Below are positions 35,605 to 44,247 of a DNA stretch of 64,000 nucleotides, piece by piece. Origin of the DNA: Ignavibacteriales bacterium (lineage in GTDB: Bacteria > Bacteroidota > Ignavibacteria > Ignavibacteriales > SURF-24). Positions within the stretch are counted from its first letter, which is position 1; the number at the start of each line of letters is the position of its first letter. The position numbers and the translations under genes are program-made. Where the stretch lies: assembly GCA_026390815.1 (NCBI GenBank), contig JAPLFH010000046.1, forward strand, positions 124,001 through 188,000, read 5' to 3'. Under the pieces are notes generated by a model, which ran no database searches, was not told the origin of the DNA, and was given only the letters and a program-made list of their open reading frames with translations.

Positions 35605-38505
35605 TTAATTGTAAGAAATTGCTCTAACTACTGCATCATGAATTTTAGGGCGGAATTTACTGATTCTTAAATTGTTCCTTGTTGGATAAACCCGGTTAGT
35701 TAAAAGAACAACAAACAAATCTTTTTCTTTATCCACCCACACAGAAGTTCCTGTAAATCCGGTATGCCCGAATGAATTCAATGAGAATAAATTTCCCGCA
35801 GATGTACCCGGACTTGATTTTGTATCCCACCCTAATCCTCTGGAGCTTTGATCTGTTTGCTTTGTTGTCCATGAATTTTCAGTTGAAGGTATTATAATTT
35901 GCAAGGTATCATATTTGCCTTTCTGAAGCATCATTTGAAGAAAGATTGCAAGATCACCAGCAGTAGAAAACAAGCCGGCATGCCCGGCAACTCCACCAAG
36001 TAAATAGGCGGTTTCATCGTGTACTTTTCCCTGGAGTGTAGTCATTCTCCAGTAATTATCAATCTCAGTTGGAACACATCTATTGATTAATTCCACAGGA
36101 GGATTATATAAAGTATTTTTCATTTGGAGCGGATTAAAAACTCTTTCTTTCAAAAATGTATCCAGAGTTGTTCCACTAACTTTTTCAATAATTTTCTGAA
36201 GCGTAATCATTCCTAAATCACTGTAAAGATATTTGGAGCCAATTGGATAGGAGAGTTCCGTATTCATAATTGAATGAATAACTTCATCAGCATTCTTACA
36301 GGTTTTATAAAAAGGTTTCCATTCTGGTAAGCCGGAATTGTGCAGAAGTAAATTTCTTACAGTAATTGTTTCTTTCCCATTGTTCCCAAATTGGGGAAGA
36401 TAATCAGCAACTTTTTTATCAAGTTGTAATTTCCCTTCATCAAATAAAATCATTGCGGCAGTTGTTGTTCCAATAACTTTCGAGACAGAAGCAAGATCGA
36501 AAATTGCATCAGTTGTCATTTTTCCGGATGAAGAGTCGTAAGTGAATTTTCCAAACGCTTCTTTATAAATTATTTTTCCATTATGACCGACACATAAAAC
36601 ACCACCTGGAAAAACTGAATCCTTTAAAGCTGTTTTCATTAACGAGTCCAGTTCATCAAAATTATATCCTGATTCTTCTTCTTTATTAATGCTAATTAGA
36701 ACATTACTTTTAAGTTGTAAACCATCTCCGATTTTATAGCTTGTATTAGGAATGGAAATTGGAAGTTTTCCAGTGATGTTTATTTTACCAACGATTGCTT
36801 TAATCATGGCTTTTTGAGAGACAAGCGGATCGCCATAACTGCACAAATAAGTTGGAACTTCTTGCATTTCAGAAAGAATGTATGGGTTGCCAAGACTCAT
36901 AAAAACAATTGGTTTATTTAGCTTGTTCAATTTGCTGATAAATTTGATTTGGTTTTCCGGCAGCCCAAATGAATTAGAAGCCGCTCTTACTTTTGAAAAT
37001 ATGGGGACTAAAATCAGATCAGCTTTTTTCGCACTAATTAGTGCATCATTAAAATCTTCCTCATCATTACTTCTGCCAAAGGCAAAATCGGTTAAACCTG
37101 GAAAAATTTCCCTTGTTAATTCTGGAAAGGAATATTGAGGAGAATAATATTGATCGCTTAAAACAATGCAAACTGGATTTACATATCTTGATGGCAAGAC
37201 AGGAATTATTTTATTCTCATCTTTAACAAGTGTAATTGATTTATCAGCTATATCCTGCGCAAGCCGAAGATGAGATTTTTTATTTAGAATTCTTGTAACT
37301 TCATCAGGATTTATTATTTTGCTTTTATCAATTTTCAGCCAGGTTTTAGCAGCAAGAATTTTTTTTACACTGTAGTCAATTCGTTCTTCTCCTATTTCTC
37401 CATTTTCAACTGCTTTATAAATAGCTTTGATCGATTCTTCTTCGTTTGGAGGGAAGAGGATGCAATCATTACCGGCTTTAATTGCTAAGACAGTTGCACG
37501 ACCGTTATCGAAATTTTTTGTCAATCCTTTCATGTTCATTGCGTCGGTAACAACAAGACCGGTAAATCCAAATTGCTTCTTTAATAATTTTGTAACAATA
37601 TTTTTTGATAAAGTTGCGGGAATTCCGGCAATCGGTTCGTAAGCTGGAACTTCAAGATGCCCAATCATTACAGATTTAACACCAGCATTAATAGCCTTCT
37701 GGAATGGAACCAAATCATCTTCTTCAAATTCTTTCTTGGTATGATTAAGAAAAGGTAAATCTTTATGCGAGTCTACGTTTGTTGCTCCGTGTCCGGGAAA
37801 ATGTTTTACAGTTGTTAAAACATTTTCATCTTTGCTTCCTTTAATAAAAGCAAGAGCGTGGTTTGTTGTAAGATTTTTGTCTTCTGAAAATGCCCGTATG
37901 TTTATAATCGGATTATTAGCGTTGTCATTCAAATCCACCATTGGAGCATAATTTTGATAAACTCCAATTGATTTTGCCTCCTGAGCAACAATTCTTCCCA
38001 TCCAGTAAGTAAGGTTTGTATCATTAGCGGCGGCTACCGCCATATTATACGGAAACTCGATTGCTTCCTTTAGGCGCATTCCCAAACCGCGTTCAAAATC
38101 AGAAGCAACCAGCAAAGGAATATCGCTTAACTCCTGAAGTTTGTTGGTTAGAAAAACCTGGTTTAAAATATCGCCTTCAAAAAATATAAGTCCGCCAACT
38201 TTTAAATCTTTAACAAGGTGAACAAGTCGGCGGAATTGTTTTGAGTCTTCATTCATAAAATCAGCTTGAACCCACGGAAAAACCAATTGAGCGCTTTTAT
38301 CCATTAAAGACATTTTCCCAACTGTCTTTTCAATTAAAGCAATTTCCTTAGTTGATAGTTTGAACGCAACGTAAGGATCAGGATTTTGTGGAAAAAAGTT
38401 TTCAGTCTTTTTATTTAACTCGAAGTCGGAAGACTCGCTCTGGCAAAAACTTCCACTGGATAAAATTAGAAAAATGAATAATATTTTTAGACAGCTTTGG
38501 ATCAT
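35605..38505 (-). CDS. Glycoside hydrolase family 3 (NagZ-like) fused to a beta-lactamase-fold serine hydrolase
   Basis: I chose the ATG at 38505, 1 bp after the MFS stop; an in-frame TTG at 38529 would overlap it. The 966 residues begin with a signal peptide (to ~SGSFCQ). A GH3 domain (~40-370) carries KHFPGHGATNVDSHKDLP and VTDAMNMKG, the NagZ signature for beta-N-acetylglucosaminidases. A GH3 C-terminal domain follows, then a class C beta-lactamase/transpeptidase-fold domain (~590-960) with SVSK (SxxK), YSDLG (YxN-like) and HTG. The fusion is known in Bacteroidota. With the AmpG-like permease and sugar kinase it points to peptidoglycan recycling. Confidence 0.92.
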   Translation of the reverse strand: MIQSCLKILFIFLILSSGSFCQSESSDFELNKKTENFFPQNPDPYVAFKLSTKEIALIEKTVGKMSLMDKSAQLVFPWVQADFMNEDSKQFRRLVHLVKDLKVGGLIFFEGDILNQVFLTNKLQELSDIPLLVASDFERGLGMRLKEAIEFPYNMAVAAANDTNLTYWMGRIVAQEAKSIGVYQNYAPMVDLNDNANNPIINIRAFSEDKNLTTNHALAFIKGSKDENVLTTVKHFPGHGATNVDSHKDLPFLNHTKKEFEEDDLVPFQKAINAGVKSVMIGHLEVPAYEPIAGIPATLSKNIVTKLLKKQFGFTGLVVTDAMNMKGLTKNFDNGRATVLAIKAGNDCILFPPNEEESIKAIYKAVENGEIGEERIDYSVKKILAAKTWLKIDKSKIINPDEVTRILNKKSHLRLAQDIADKSITLVKDENKIIPVLPSRYVNPVCIVLSDQYYSPQYSFPELTREIFPGLTDFAFGRSNDEEDFNDALISAKKADLILVPIFSKVRAASNSFGLPENQIKFISKLNKLNKPIVFMSLGNPYILSEMQEVPTYLCSYGDPLVSQKAMIKAIVGKINITGKLPISIPNTSYKIGDGLQLKSNVLISINKEEESGYNFDELDSLMKTALKDSVFPGGVLCVGHNGKIIYKEAFGKFTYDSSSGKMTTDAIFDLASVSKVIGTTTAAMILFDEGKLQLDKKVADYLPQFGNNGKETITVRNLLLHNSGLPEWKPFYKTCKNADEVIHSIMNTELSYPIGSKYLYSDLGMITLQKIIEKVSGTTLDTFLKERVFNPLQMKNTLYNPPVELINRCVPTEIDNYWRMTTLQGKVHDETAYLLGGVAGHAGLFSTAGDLAIFLQMMLQKGKYDTLQIIIPSTENSWTTKQTDQSSRGLGWDTKSSPGTSAGNLFSLNSFGHTGFTGTSVWVDKEKDLFVVLLTNRVYPTRNNLRISKFRPKIHDAVVRAISYN

Positions 38506-38506
38506 G

Positions 38507-39784
38507 TTATTTCTTTTCGTCTTCTTCAAGCGGAATAAAAAATAAAGTAATTATTCCAGGAATTCCAAGTAACAAAGTCATAATAAAAAAGCTCTGATAG
38601 CCAAGAAGCTGTTGTAAAAAGCCAGCAACAAATCCGGGGAGCATCATTCCAGCCGCCATAAGTCCGGTGGATATTGCGTAGTGCGCAGTTTTATATTCGC
38701 TTTTGTTAGCAAGGTACATTAAAAAAACCATGTAAGCTGTAAAACCAAAACCATAAGAGAATTGTTCAAAGGCAACGAAAGGTGCTGCAAAAAATCCTAC
38801 TGGTTTTATGAATGACATAGTTACATAAACAAACATAGGTAACTGGATAATAATTGCCATAGGCCAAAGACATTTTTTTAAACCGTATTTTTTAATTATC
38901 AAACCACCAACAATTCCACCTGCAAGCAAACAACCAATACCGATCGTACCATAAACAATTCCAACTTGCTCTAAGGTTAAACCTAATCCGCCTACTTCCG
39001 GTTTATCTAAAAAGAAAGGGGATGCCAGCTTTATTAAGAAAGCCTCACCAAAGCGATAAAGAAATATGAACGCCAGGATAACACCAATTTTTTTCTGTTT
39101 AAAGTAAGTAGCAAAAACATCCGCAAATGCACCCTTTGCTTTTGGTGCAGGTGCATCAATAACCGGATATGGTAAAATGAATTTATGATAAACAAAAAGT
39201 ATAATGTAAATAACTGCCGCTAAACTAAAAGCGAATGTCCAACTAATTATAATATTTCCCCGGTCCGATGGATCTGATGTTCTGGATAATAAAAATCCTG
39301 CAAGCCAAACTAAAAACCCCTGACCAAAGATCATTGATAGCCGGTAGAATGTTGATCTTATACCAACAAAACCAGCCTGATTTTCTTTGTTAAGGGATAA
39401 CAAGTAAAAACCATCCGCGGCAATATCGTGAGTTGCAGAAACAAACGCGCCAATAAAAAAAGCTGCAAGGGAAAGATAAAAGAAAAATGAAAAGTGAAGC
39501 GAAAAAGCAATCGAAGCTAAACAAAACGTCATTGCAAGTTGAGTGAAAACAATCCAATTCCTTTTTGTTGAATTTGTATCGACTATTGGACCCCAGAACA
39601 TTTTGATAACCCAAGGAAGATAAAGTAAACTTGTCCATGCAGCAATTGTTGCGTTATCAATTCCCATCTTTTTGTAAAGAATTACGGAAACTGCATTTAT
39701 TAATATATAAGGCGTTCCTTCTGCAAAATAAAGAGTAGGAATAAAGGACCAGGGATTACGAGTTGTAACTTTTTCATTAGCCAT
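38507..39784 (-). CDS. MFS transporter, AmpG-like muropeptide permease
   Basis: 425 residues with about 12 membrane segments. The N-terminal FAEGTPYILINAVSVILYKK and SLLYLPWVIKMFWGPIVDT are typical of AmpG-type major-facilitator permeases, which import anhydro-muropeptides across the inner membrane. The NagZ/beta-lactamase fusion begins 1 bp after its stop, so the two are co-translated. The sugar kinase gene lies 90 bp upstream on the same strand. Confidence 0.88.
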   Translation of the reverse strand: MANEKVTTRNPWSFIPTLYFAEGTPYILINAVSVILYKKMGIDNATIAAWTSLLYLPWVIKMFWGPIVDTNSTKRNWIVFTQLAMTFCLASIAFSLHFSFFFYLSLAAFFIGAFVSATHDIAADGFYLLSLNKENQAGFVGIRSTFYRLSMIFGQGFLVWLAGFLLSRTSDPSDRGNIIISWTFAFSLAAVIYIILFVYHKFILPYPVIDAPAPKAKGAFADVFATYFKQKKIGVILAFIFLYRFGEAFLIKLASPFFLDKPEVGGLGLTLEQVGIVYGTIGIGCLLAGGIVGGLIIKKYGLKKCLWPMAIIIQLPMFVYVTMSFIKPVGFFAAPFVAFEQFSYGFGFTAYMVFLMYLANKSEYKTAHYAISTGLMAAGMMLPGFVAGFLQQLLGYQSFFIMTLLLGIPGIITLFFIPLEEDEKK

Positions 39785-39874
39785 AAATTTTCTCCAGGTA
39801 GAATTTCATAAAATATATTTTGATAGTTCTTAAGATATTAAGATTGATGGGAAAATAGATTTTCATATTAAAAT

Positions 39875-40789
39875 TTAAACCCGACCTTTTGCCATAAATA
39901 TTGCTCCCATTGTAGGAGGGAAGTCTGGTGCTTTAATTAAAATGTTCGGAATGAGTTTTTCAACTTTAGTTTTAAACAATTTTGAAAAGTAATTATCAGT
40001 AGTTATTATTCCACCAATTAACGAGAGTTTAAATTCTGCCAAATTTAATTTCTTTATCATTGCCAGAATATGTAAAACTAATTCGTGACTTTCTTCATCT
40101 AAAATATTAGTACAAATTTCATCACCTTTTTCGGCAGCTTCAATAACCAATGGCGCTGCGGATGCTATATCAAAATTATTCTTGTAGATTTCTATAATAA
40201 GTGATTCCGGAGAATCAACTTTGAATTTTTCTGCAAACAAGTGTGTAAGAAGTGTTGTATGACCTCTTCCATCAAAATGCTTTGCCATAAAGGATAAACC
40301 TTTTCTGCCAATGTTGTATCCGCTGCCCTGATCTCCGATGTATCTTCCGAATCCACCAACACGATGGATTTTTCCTTCCGAATCTTTACCGAACATAATT
40401 GAACCTGTACCTGCAATTAAAATGCTTCCAGGTTTTCCGGAAAATGCACCTTCCAGTGCAATACGTGCATCACTATCAACGTAAAAGTTAAGATGTATTC
40501 CTTTTGAATTAGCAAAATCATTAAATGCCTTTTCAAGTTTTTCTGCATCAATTCTTCTTCCAGCACCGGTTGTACCTAAAACGATTGAGAGAAAATCTTT
40601 GTAATCAGCATTTAGCTTATTCTTGCATTCATTAATTAAACTAAGGAGCATTTCAGAAACTTTTTCAGTCCCAATTATTAAAAAATTAGACGGTCCGCCG
40701 GTGCATTTGTACAGGATATTTCCTTCAAGATCAGTTGCAATACAAGCAGTTTTAGTTCCTCCACCATCCATACCGATTAGATATTTCAT
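39875..40789 (-). CDS. N-acetylglucosamine kinase-like protein (BadF/BadG/BcrA/BcrD ATPase family)
   Basis: 304 residues of the ASKHA actin-like kinase fold. The phosphate-1 loop is GMDGGGTKT (5-13), the adenosine/phosphate-2 region is ILIAGTGSIMFG, and GGFGRYIGDQGSGYNIG follows. The best match is the GlcNAc/MurNAc kinase branch of the BadF family. It is upstream of the AmpG-like permease and the NagZ-like hydrolase, consistent with phosphorylating sugars released from muropeptides. Confidence 0.87.
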   Translation of the reverse strand: MKYLIGMDGGGTKTACIATDLEGNILYKCTGGPSNFLIIGTEKVSEMLLSLINECKNKLNADYKDFLSIVLGTTGAGRRIDAEKLEKAFNDFANSKGIHLNFYVDSDARIALEGAFSGKPGSILIAGTGSIMFGKDSEGKIHRVGGFGRYIGDQGSGYNIGRKGLSFMAKHFDGRGHTTLLTHLFAEKFKVDSPESLIIEIYKNNFDIASAAPLVIEAAEKGDEICTNILDEESHELVLHILAMIKKLNLAEFKLSLIGGIITTDNYFSKLFKTKVEKLIPNILIKAPDFPPTMGAIFMAKGRV

Positions 40790-40860
40790 TAAGCATCTCT
40801 TTATTAGTTGTTAATAGCTTCCGCAAAATATAAAAATTTGTCGGAAGTTAAAAATAAAAA

Positions 40861-40882
40861 AGCCACCAAAGCAGTGGTGGCT
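40861..40882 (-). terminator. Rho-independent terminator after the symporter gene
   Basis: On the minus strand AGCCACCACTGCTTTGGTGGCT forms a 7-bp GC-rich stem followed by TTTTTTATTTTT, a classic terminator about 95 bp after the symporter stop. Confidence 0.85.
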
Positions 40883-40975
40883 ATAAAATTAAATTTGATT
40901 TTTACTTGAATGATAAAAATAGTTCGAATTCGGTAGTCTTGATTCTGAGCTTTATTTAAGAACCAAGAAACCAGT

Positions 40976-43075
40976 TTACATTTCTTTCTCGGCAGTTAGG
41001 ATTTTTCCTTCCACAAAAATACCGTGTTCCAGGTTATCTTTTGTTATGTATACAATTCCATCTTCATTATGTGGTTTACCATATTTGGAGTGAACTGATT
41101 TTAATCCACCTAACCATTTTCGTTTATCGGAAATGTAAACAAGATCATTTTCTTCTGCAGCCATTCTTTTCATATCAGCAACAGAAAAGTTAATACTACC
41201 ATCATCTACATCTTTTAATTTCCAATGCATCTTAATAACTTCACCTTCACGTTCATTAACTTTACTTCCTTTGAACATTTCCTTAGCTAAAGCGATAGAA
41301 GAGATTGTTAAACCACGAGTTTTTTCTTTTTGATCGTATGGAATGTAATATGCGCTTGCAATTGCTACAAGAATCGTTAATAAAATTGAAGATGCAAATA
41401 GAAAATACAAATGACCAACATTAAAGAAAACCAATAAAAGTAAAACTACTATTAACGAAATTAATGAAATCATAATTGGTTTACTGTTACCAAAGGATTT
41501 TATTTTATTTGATACACTAATAAATTGTTTATCCAGGAGAGTTACTATTATGCCAATGCTCATTAACACAATTAAATTGTATAGTGCATTAATATAAATG
41601 TATGGTGGTTTTTTGGGCAGAGGCATTGTGCCTTGTGCAAATGCTCCTTGTAAAACTAATGGGTAGTAAGTTCCAAGAATCATCAAAACAACGCCGCCTA
41701 CCAATGTGGAGGTTAAACCAATTGCACTAAATCTATTCCAGAATACACCAAAGAACATTGCCACTACAAGTGGTGGAGTTATTGTTGATTGAAAATACGA
41801 ATGTGCCTCATAAATTGTTGGGAAGAAATTAAAAGGTATAACCGCTATTGCTCCAAGTATAGTAAAAACAACGGTTGCAAGTCTTGCATTAAAAAGATTT
41901 CTTTTTTCAGTTTCTTTATAAGTCAGATCTTTCTTTTTCAACCAGAGTCTTACTGGTTTATCAACATCATTAATCCAAATGGCGGCAGTTGCGTTTAATA
42001 ATGTACTCACTGTAGACATTAATGCCGCCGCAAGAGCTGCTATAACAAATCCAAAAACACCGGGTCTGGAGATTATGCTGGAAACTACAACAAAAATAGA
42101 ATCCGGTGAAGTTGTTGCCGGAATTAAAGAAGGAAATTTTATTGATAATGCTTTACCAATCCAACCAGCATTCCCAACAACAATTGCAGATAGCGGTAGC
42201 ATAAACAGAGTATTGAATGTGGCAGCTTTTCTTCCTTCATTTACATTTTTGGTAGCCATAAACCTCATTAGAATTCCCATATTCATAAAAAGGAACATAA
42301 TGGATTCTGCGATTCCATCCTGCCAAAAAACACCTACAAAATTAAAATCAGGTGGATTGTTAAAGTTTGCTAATGGTAATTTCCAACTCGTTGGTAATAA
42401 ATTCCAGAATTCACCCCATCCACCAAGATATGCTATGCCTAATCCAAAAACTAAAAATCCAGCAAATAAAAGCATTATACCTTGAACAAGATCTGTAAAA
42501 ATAACAGCTGTTTGTCCACCGAATGTAATGTATGTACCTGTTATTATTGCAGTAACAAAAACAATTCCCATTATTGTTATCTGAAAGGTCATCCCGAATA
42601 ATTCAAAACTTTGAGGCAGCATTGGTTGAAGAGCTTTAGCCATTGTCAGAAATCCAACTCCAACATAACCGACTAAGTATAATAATTGTAAAACTGTAAC
42701 TAAGAATCTAGCAAAAGGACTGAATCGTCTTTCAAAATATTCCGGAATTGAGCGAATTTTAGAATAGATTAAAATAGGCAGCCAGCCAAAAACAAAAAAT
42801 GGTACAAAGAACCAATCGTTCATGTAAGACATTGTTGAAGAAAAACCGTGCTCCCAACCTTTGGCGGAGTACTTAATAAAACTGTGACTGCTAACTCCAG
42901 TTGCAACAATTGACATAGCAATAATCCACCAGGTAAATCTTCTTCCACCAAAAAAGAAATCATTGGTATCTCTGTTATATTTGCTGAAATATGTGCCAAA
43001 TAATAAGATGCCTACAAAGTAGATAGCCATAACTATCCAATCTAAACTAGTTCCTAAGCTATGAAATACATGCAT
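40976..43075 (-). CDS. Sodium:solute symporter family transporter
   Basis: I set the start at 43075, 7 bp after the stop of the small upstream gene; a longer reading would overlap it. The 699-residue protein has ~13 membrane segments with the SSS pattern: FFFGGRRFTWWIIAMSIVATG, the SHSFIKYSAKGWEHG segment and FGGQTAVIFTDLVQG. After the membrane part, ~90 residues form a cytoplasmic tail. Its position next to sugar kinase and recycling genes suggests an amino-sugar or sugar substrate, by inference only. Confidence 0.9.
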   Translation of the reverse strand: MHVFHSLGTSLDWIVMAIYFVGILLFGTYFSKYNRDTNDFFFGGRRFTWWIIAMSIVATGVSSHSFIKYSAKGWEHGFSSTMSYMNDWFFVPFFVFGWLPILIYSKIRSIPEYFERRFSPFARFLVTVLQLLYLVGYVGVGFLTMAKALQPMLPQSFELFGMTFQITIMGIVFVTAIITGTYITFGGQTAVIFTDLVQGIMLLFAGFLVFGLGIAYLGGWGEFWNLLPTSWKLPLANFNNPPDFNFVGVFWQDGIAESIMFLFMNMGILMRFMATKNVNEGRKAATFNTLFMLPLSAIVVGNAGWIGKALSIKFPSLIPATTSPDSIFVVVSSIISRPGVFGFVIAALAAALMSTVSTLLNATAAIWINDVDKPVRLWLKKKDLTYKETEKRNLFNARLATVVFTILGAIAVIPFNFFPTIYEAHSYFQSTITPPLVVAMFFGVFWNRFSAIGLTSTLVGGVVLMILGTYYPLVLQGAFAQGTMPLPKKPPYIYINALYNLIVLMSIGIIVTLLDKQFISVSNKIKSFGNSKPIMISLISLIVVLLLLVFFNVGHLYFLFASSILLTILVAIASAYYIPYDQKEKTRGLTISSIALAKEMFKGSKVNEREGEVIKMHWKLKDVDDGSINFSVADMKRMAAEENDLVYISDKRKWLGGLKSVHSKYGKPHNEDGIVYITKDNLEHGIFVEGKILTAEKEM

Positions 43076-43082
43076 ATTTTTC

Positions 43083-43295
43083 TCACCAGTATAATGCTGC
43101 GTAAATAAAAATGAAATGAATAAACATAAAATAGAAGTATCCAAAAAACAGAACTTTAAGCCAAAAGCGATGTTCTTTTTTCTTAAGGTTCATTGCCCCA
43201 GCTCTTTTTGTAACAATTAATCCTATTACAAAACAAATTCCTCCAATACTATACAAGTAAATGAAAGGAAGCCAAGAATTTGCAAAAGTGATCAT
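43083..43295 (-). CDS. Small two-helix membrane protein upstream of the symporter
   Basis: 70 residues with hydrophobic segments at ~8-27 (PFIYLYSIGGICFVIGLIVT) and ~47-68, separated by a positively charged loop (AGAMNLKKKEHRFWLK). I recognise no family. The symporter start lies 7 bp downstream, so translation is coupled and the protein may be a small accessory subunit. It is too short and hydrophobic for a function to be read from it. Confidence 0.75.
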   Translation of the reverse strand: MITFANSWLPFIYLYSIGGICFVIGLIVTKRAGAMNLKKKEHRFWLKVLFFGYFYFMFIHFIFIYAALYW

Positions 43296-43531
43296 AACAA
43301 TTATCTAATTAGTTTAAAAATAAATTGGGACAAAGTTATGTAAGCCATTATTTATTTGCAAATAAATAATGAGTCTGACTTAAAAATTGGATTTAAGCAA
43401 AGTCTTTCCCACGCAGGTCTTCCTTTGCATTTTATTGATCATTTATATCATGTATTAACAATTGAATCGGAAATAATTCAACAATTTTTCTTTAAGTAGT
43501 GCAATGGTGTATAAATAAAAGTGAAGCTAAA

Positions 43532-44104
43532 TCAATTTAAAAATAAAGTTTGTAGTTTGGTTATAAAAACAGATAAGAAAGCGTGATCCGAACTTTTAAA
43601 ATTTGGATCCACCTTTCGCATTATTACCAATCCCCAACTTTGATAAACCAGGAATGTGGCAATGGAAATATTTGTTGTTTTTTTATTAAAACTTGATTTC
43701 AGGAAATCAAGGATCAGGTCAGATTCCTTTTGAAAAAGACTTTTTTGTATTTCAATATCTTTTTCCAGTGCTTGATCTTTAAAGAAATGATTAATTAATT
43801 CAAATATCAGTGGATATTTTTCTGATATATTTTCTTTTACTCGGAAATAATTAAAAATGCGTTCTGGCAATTCAATTCCATCCTTAAAAAGATTTTCCCT
43901 TAAATCCTCAATTAGCTTATCGATTTCACCTGTAATCACATCGTAAAAAATCGCTTCTTTAGACAGGAAATAATGATAAACTGTTGCCTTCCCAATTCTA
44001 AGATCCCTGGCAATTTCTTCAATTGTTGTTTTAGTAAGTCCATGCCGGGCAAACCGTTTTTGGGCTGTCTTTAAAATTTGATCTCTTCTTGGGTTATTTT
44101 TCAT
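43532..44104 (-). CDS. TetR family transcriptional regulator
   Basis: 190 residues. The N-terminal TetR DNA-binding domain (~6-52) has RRDQILKTAQKRFARHGL, then IEEIARDLRIGKATVYHYF, and the rest is an all-helical ligand/dimer domain. It diverges from the PpiD-like gene across 143 bp, so it may control itself or that gene. The ligand cannot be predicted. Confidence 0.92.
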   Translation of the reverse strand: MKNNPRRDQILKTAQKRFARHGLTKTTIEEIARDLRIGKATVYHYFLSKEAIFYDVITGEIDKLIEDLRENLFKDGIELPERIFNYFRVKENISEKYPLIFELINHFFKDQALEKDIEIQKSLFQKESDLILDFLKSSFNKKTTNISIATFLVYQSWGLVIMRKVDPNFKSSDHAFLSVFITKLQTLFLN

Positions 44105-44215
44105 TTGGTAAACCAGGTTAATTAACGAATGGAAAGATACAAAAATTATGAAAGAAAAAATTATTGCATTTCAACCAGTATGTGCCTAAATTTACACCTC
44201 TTTTATAAATGCGTA

Positions 44216-44223
44216 TAAATTTG
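44216..44223 (+). promoter_or_regulatory. TAnnTTTG promoter-like box
   Basis: TAAATTTG lies 24 bp before the PpiD-like gene and is followed by the ribosome-binding site AGGAGG. It fits the Bacteroidota -7 consensus. Confidence 0.35.
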
Positions 44224-44247
44224 AATTAGCAGGAGGCAAGGTAAATT

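Noticed and set aside
38506-38529. TTG start for the GH3/beta-lactamase fusion
   Set aside because: It overlaps the MFS gene by 23 bp; the ATG at 38505 gives a normal signal peptide and a 1-bp gap.
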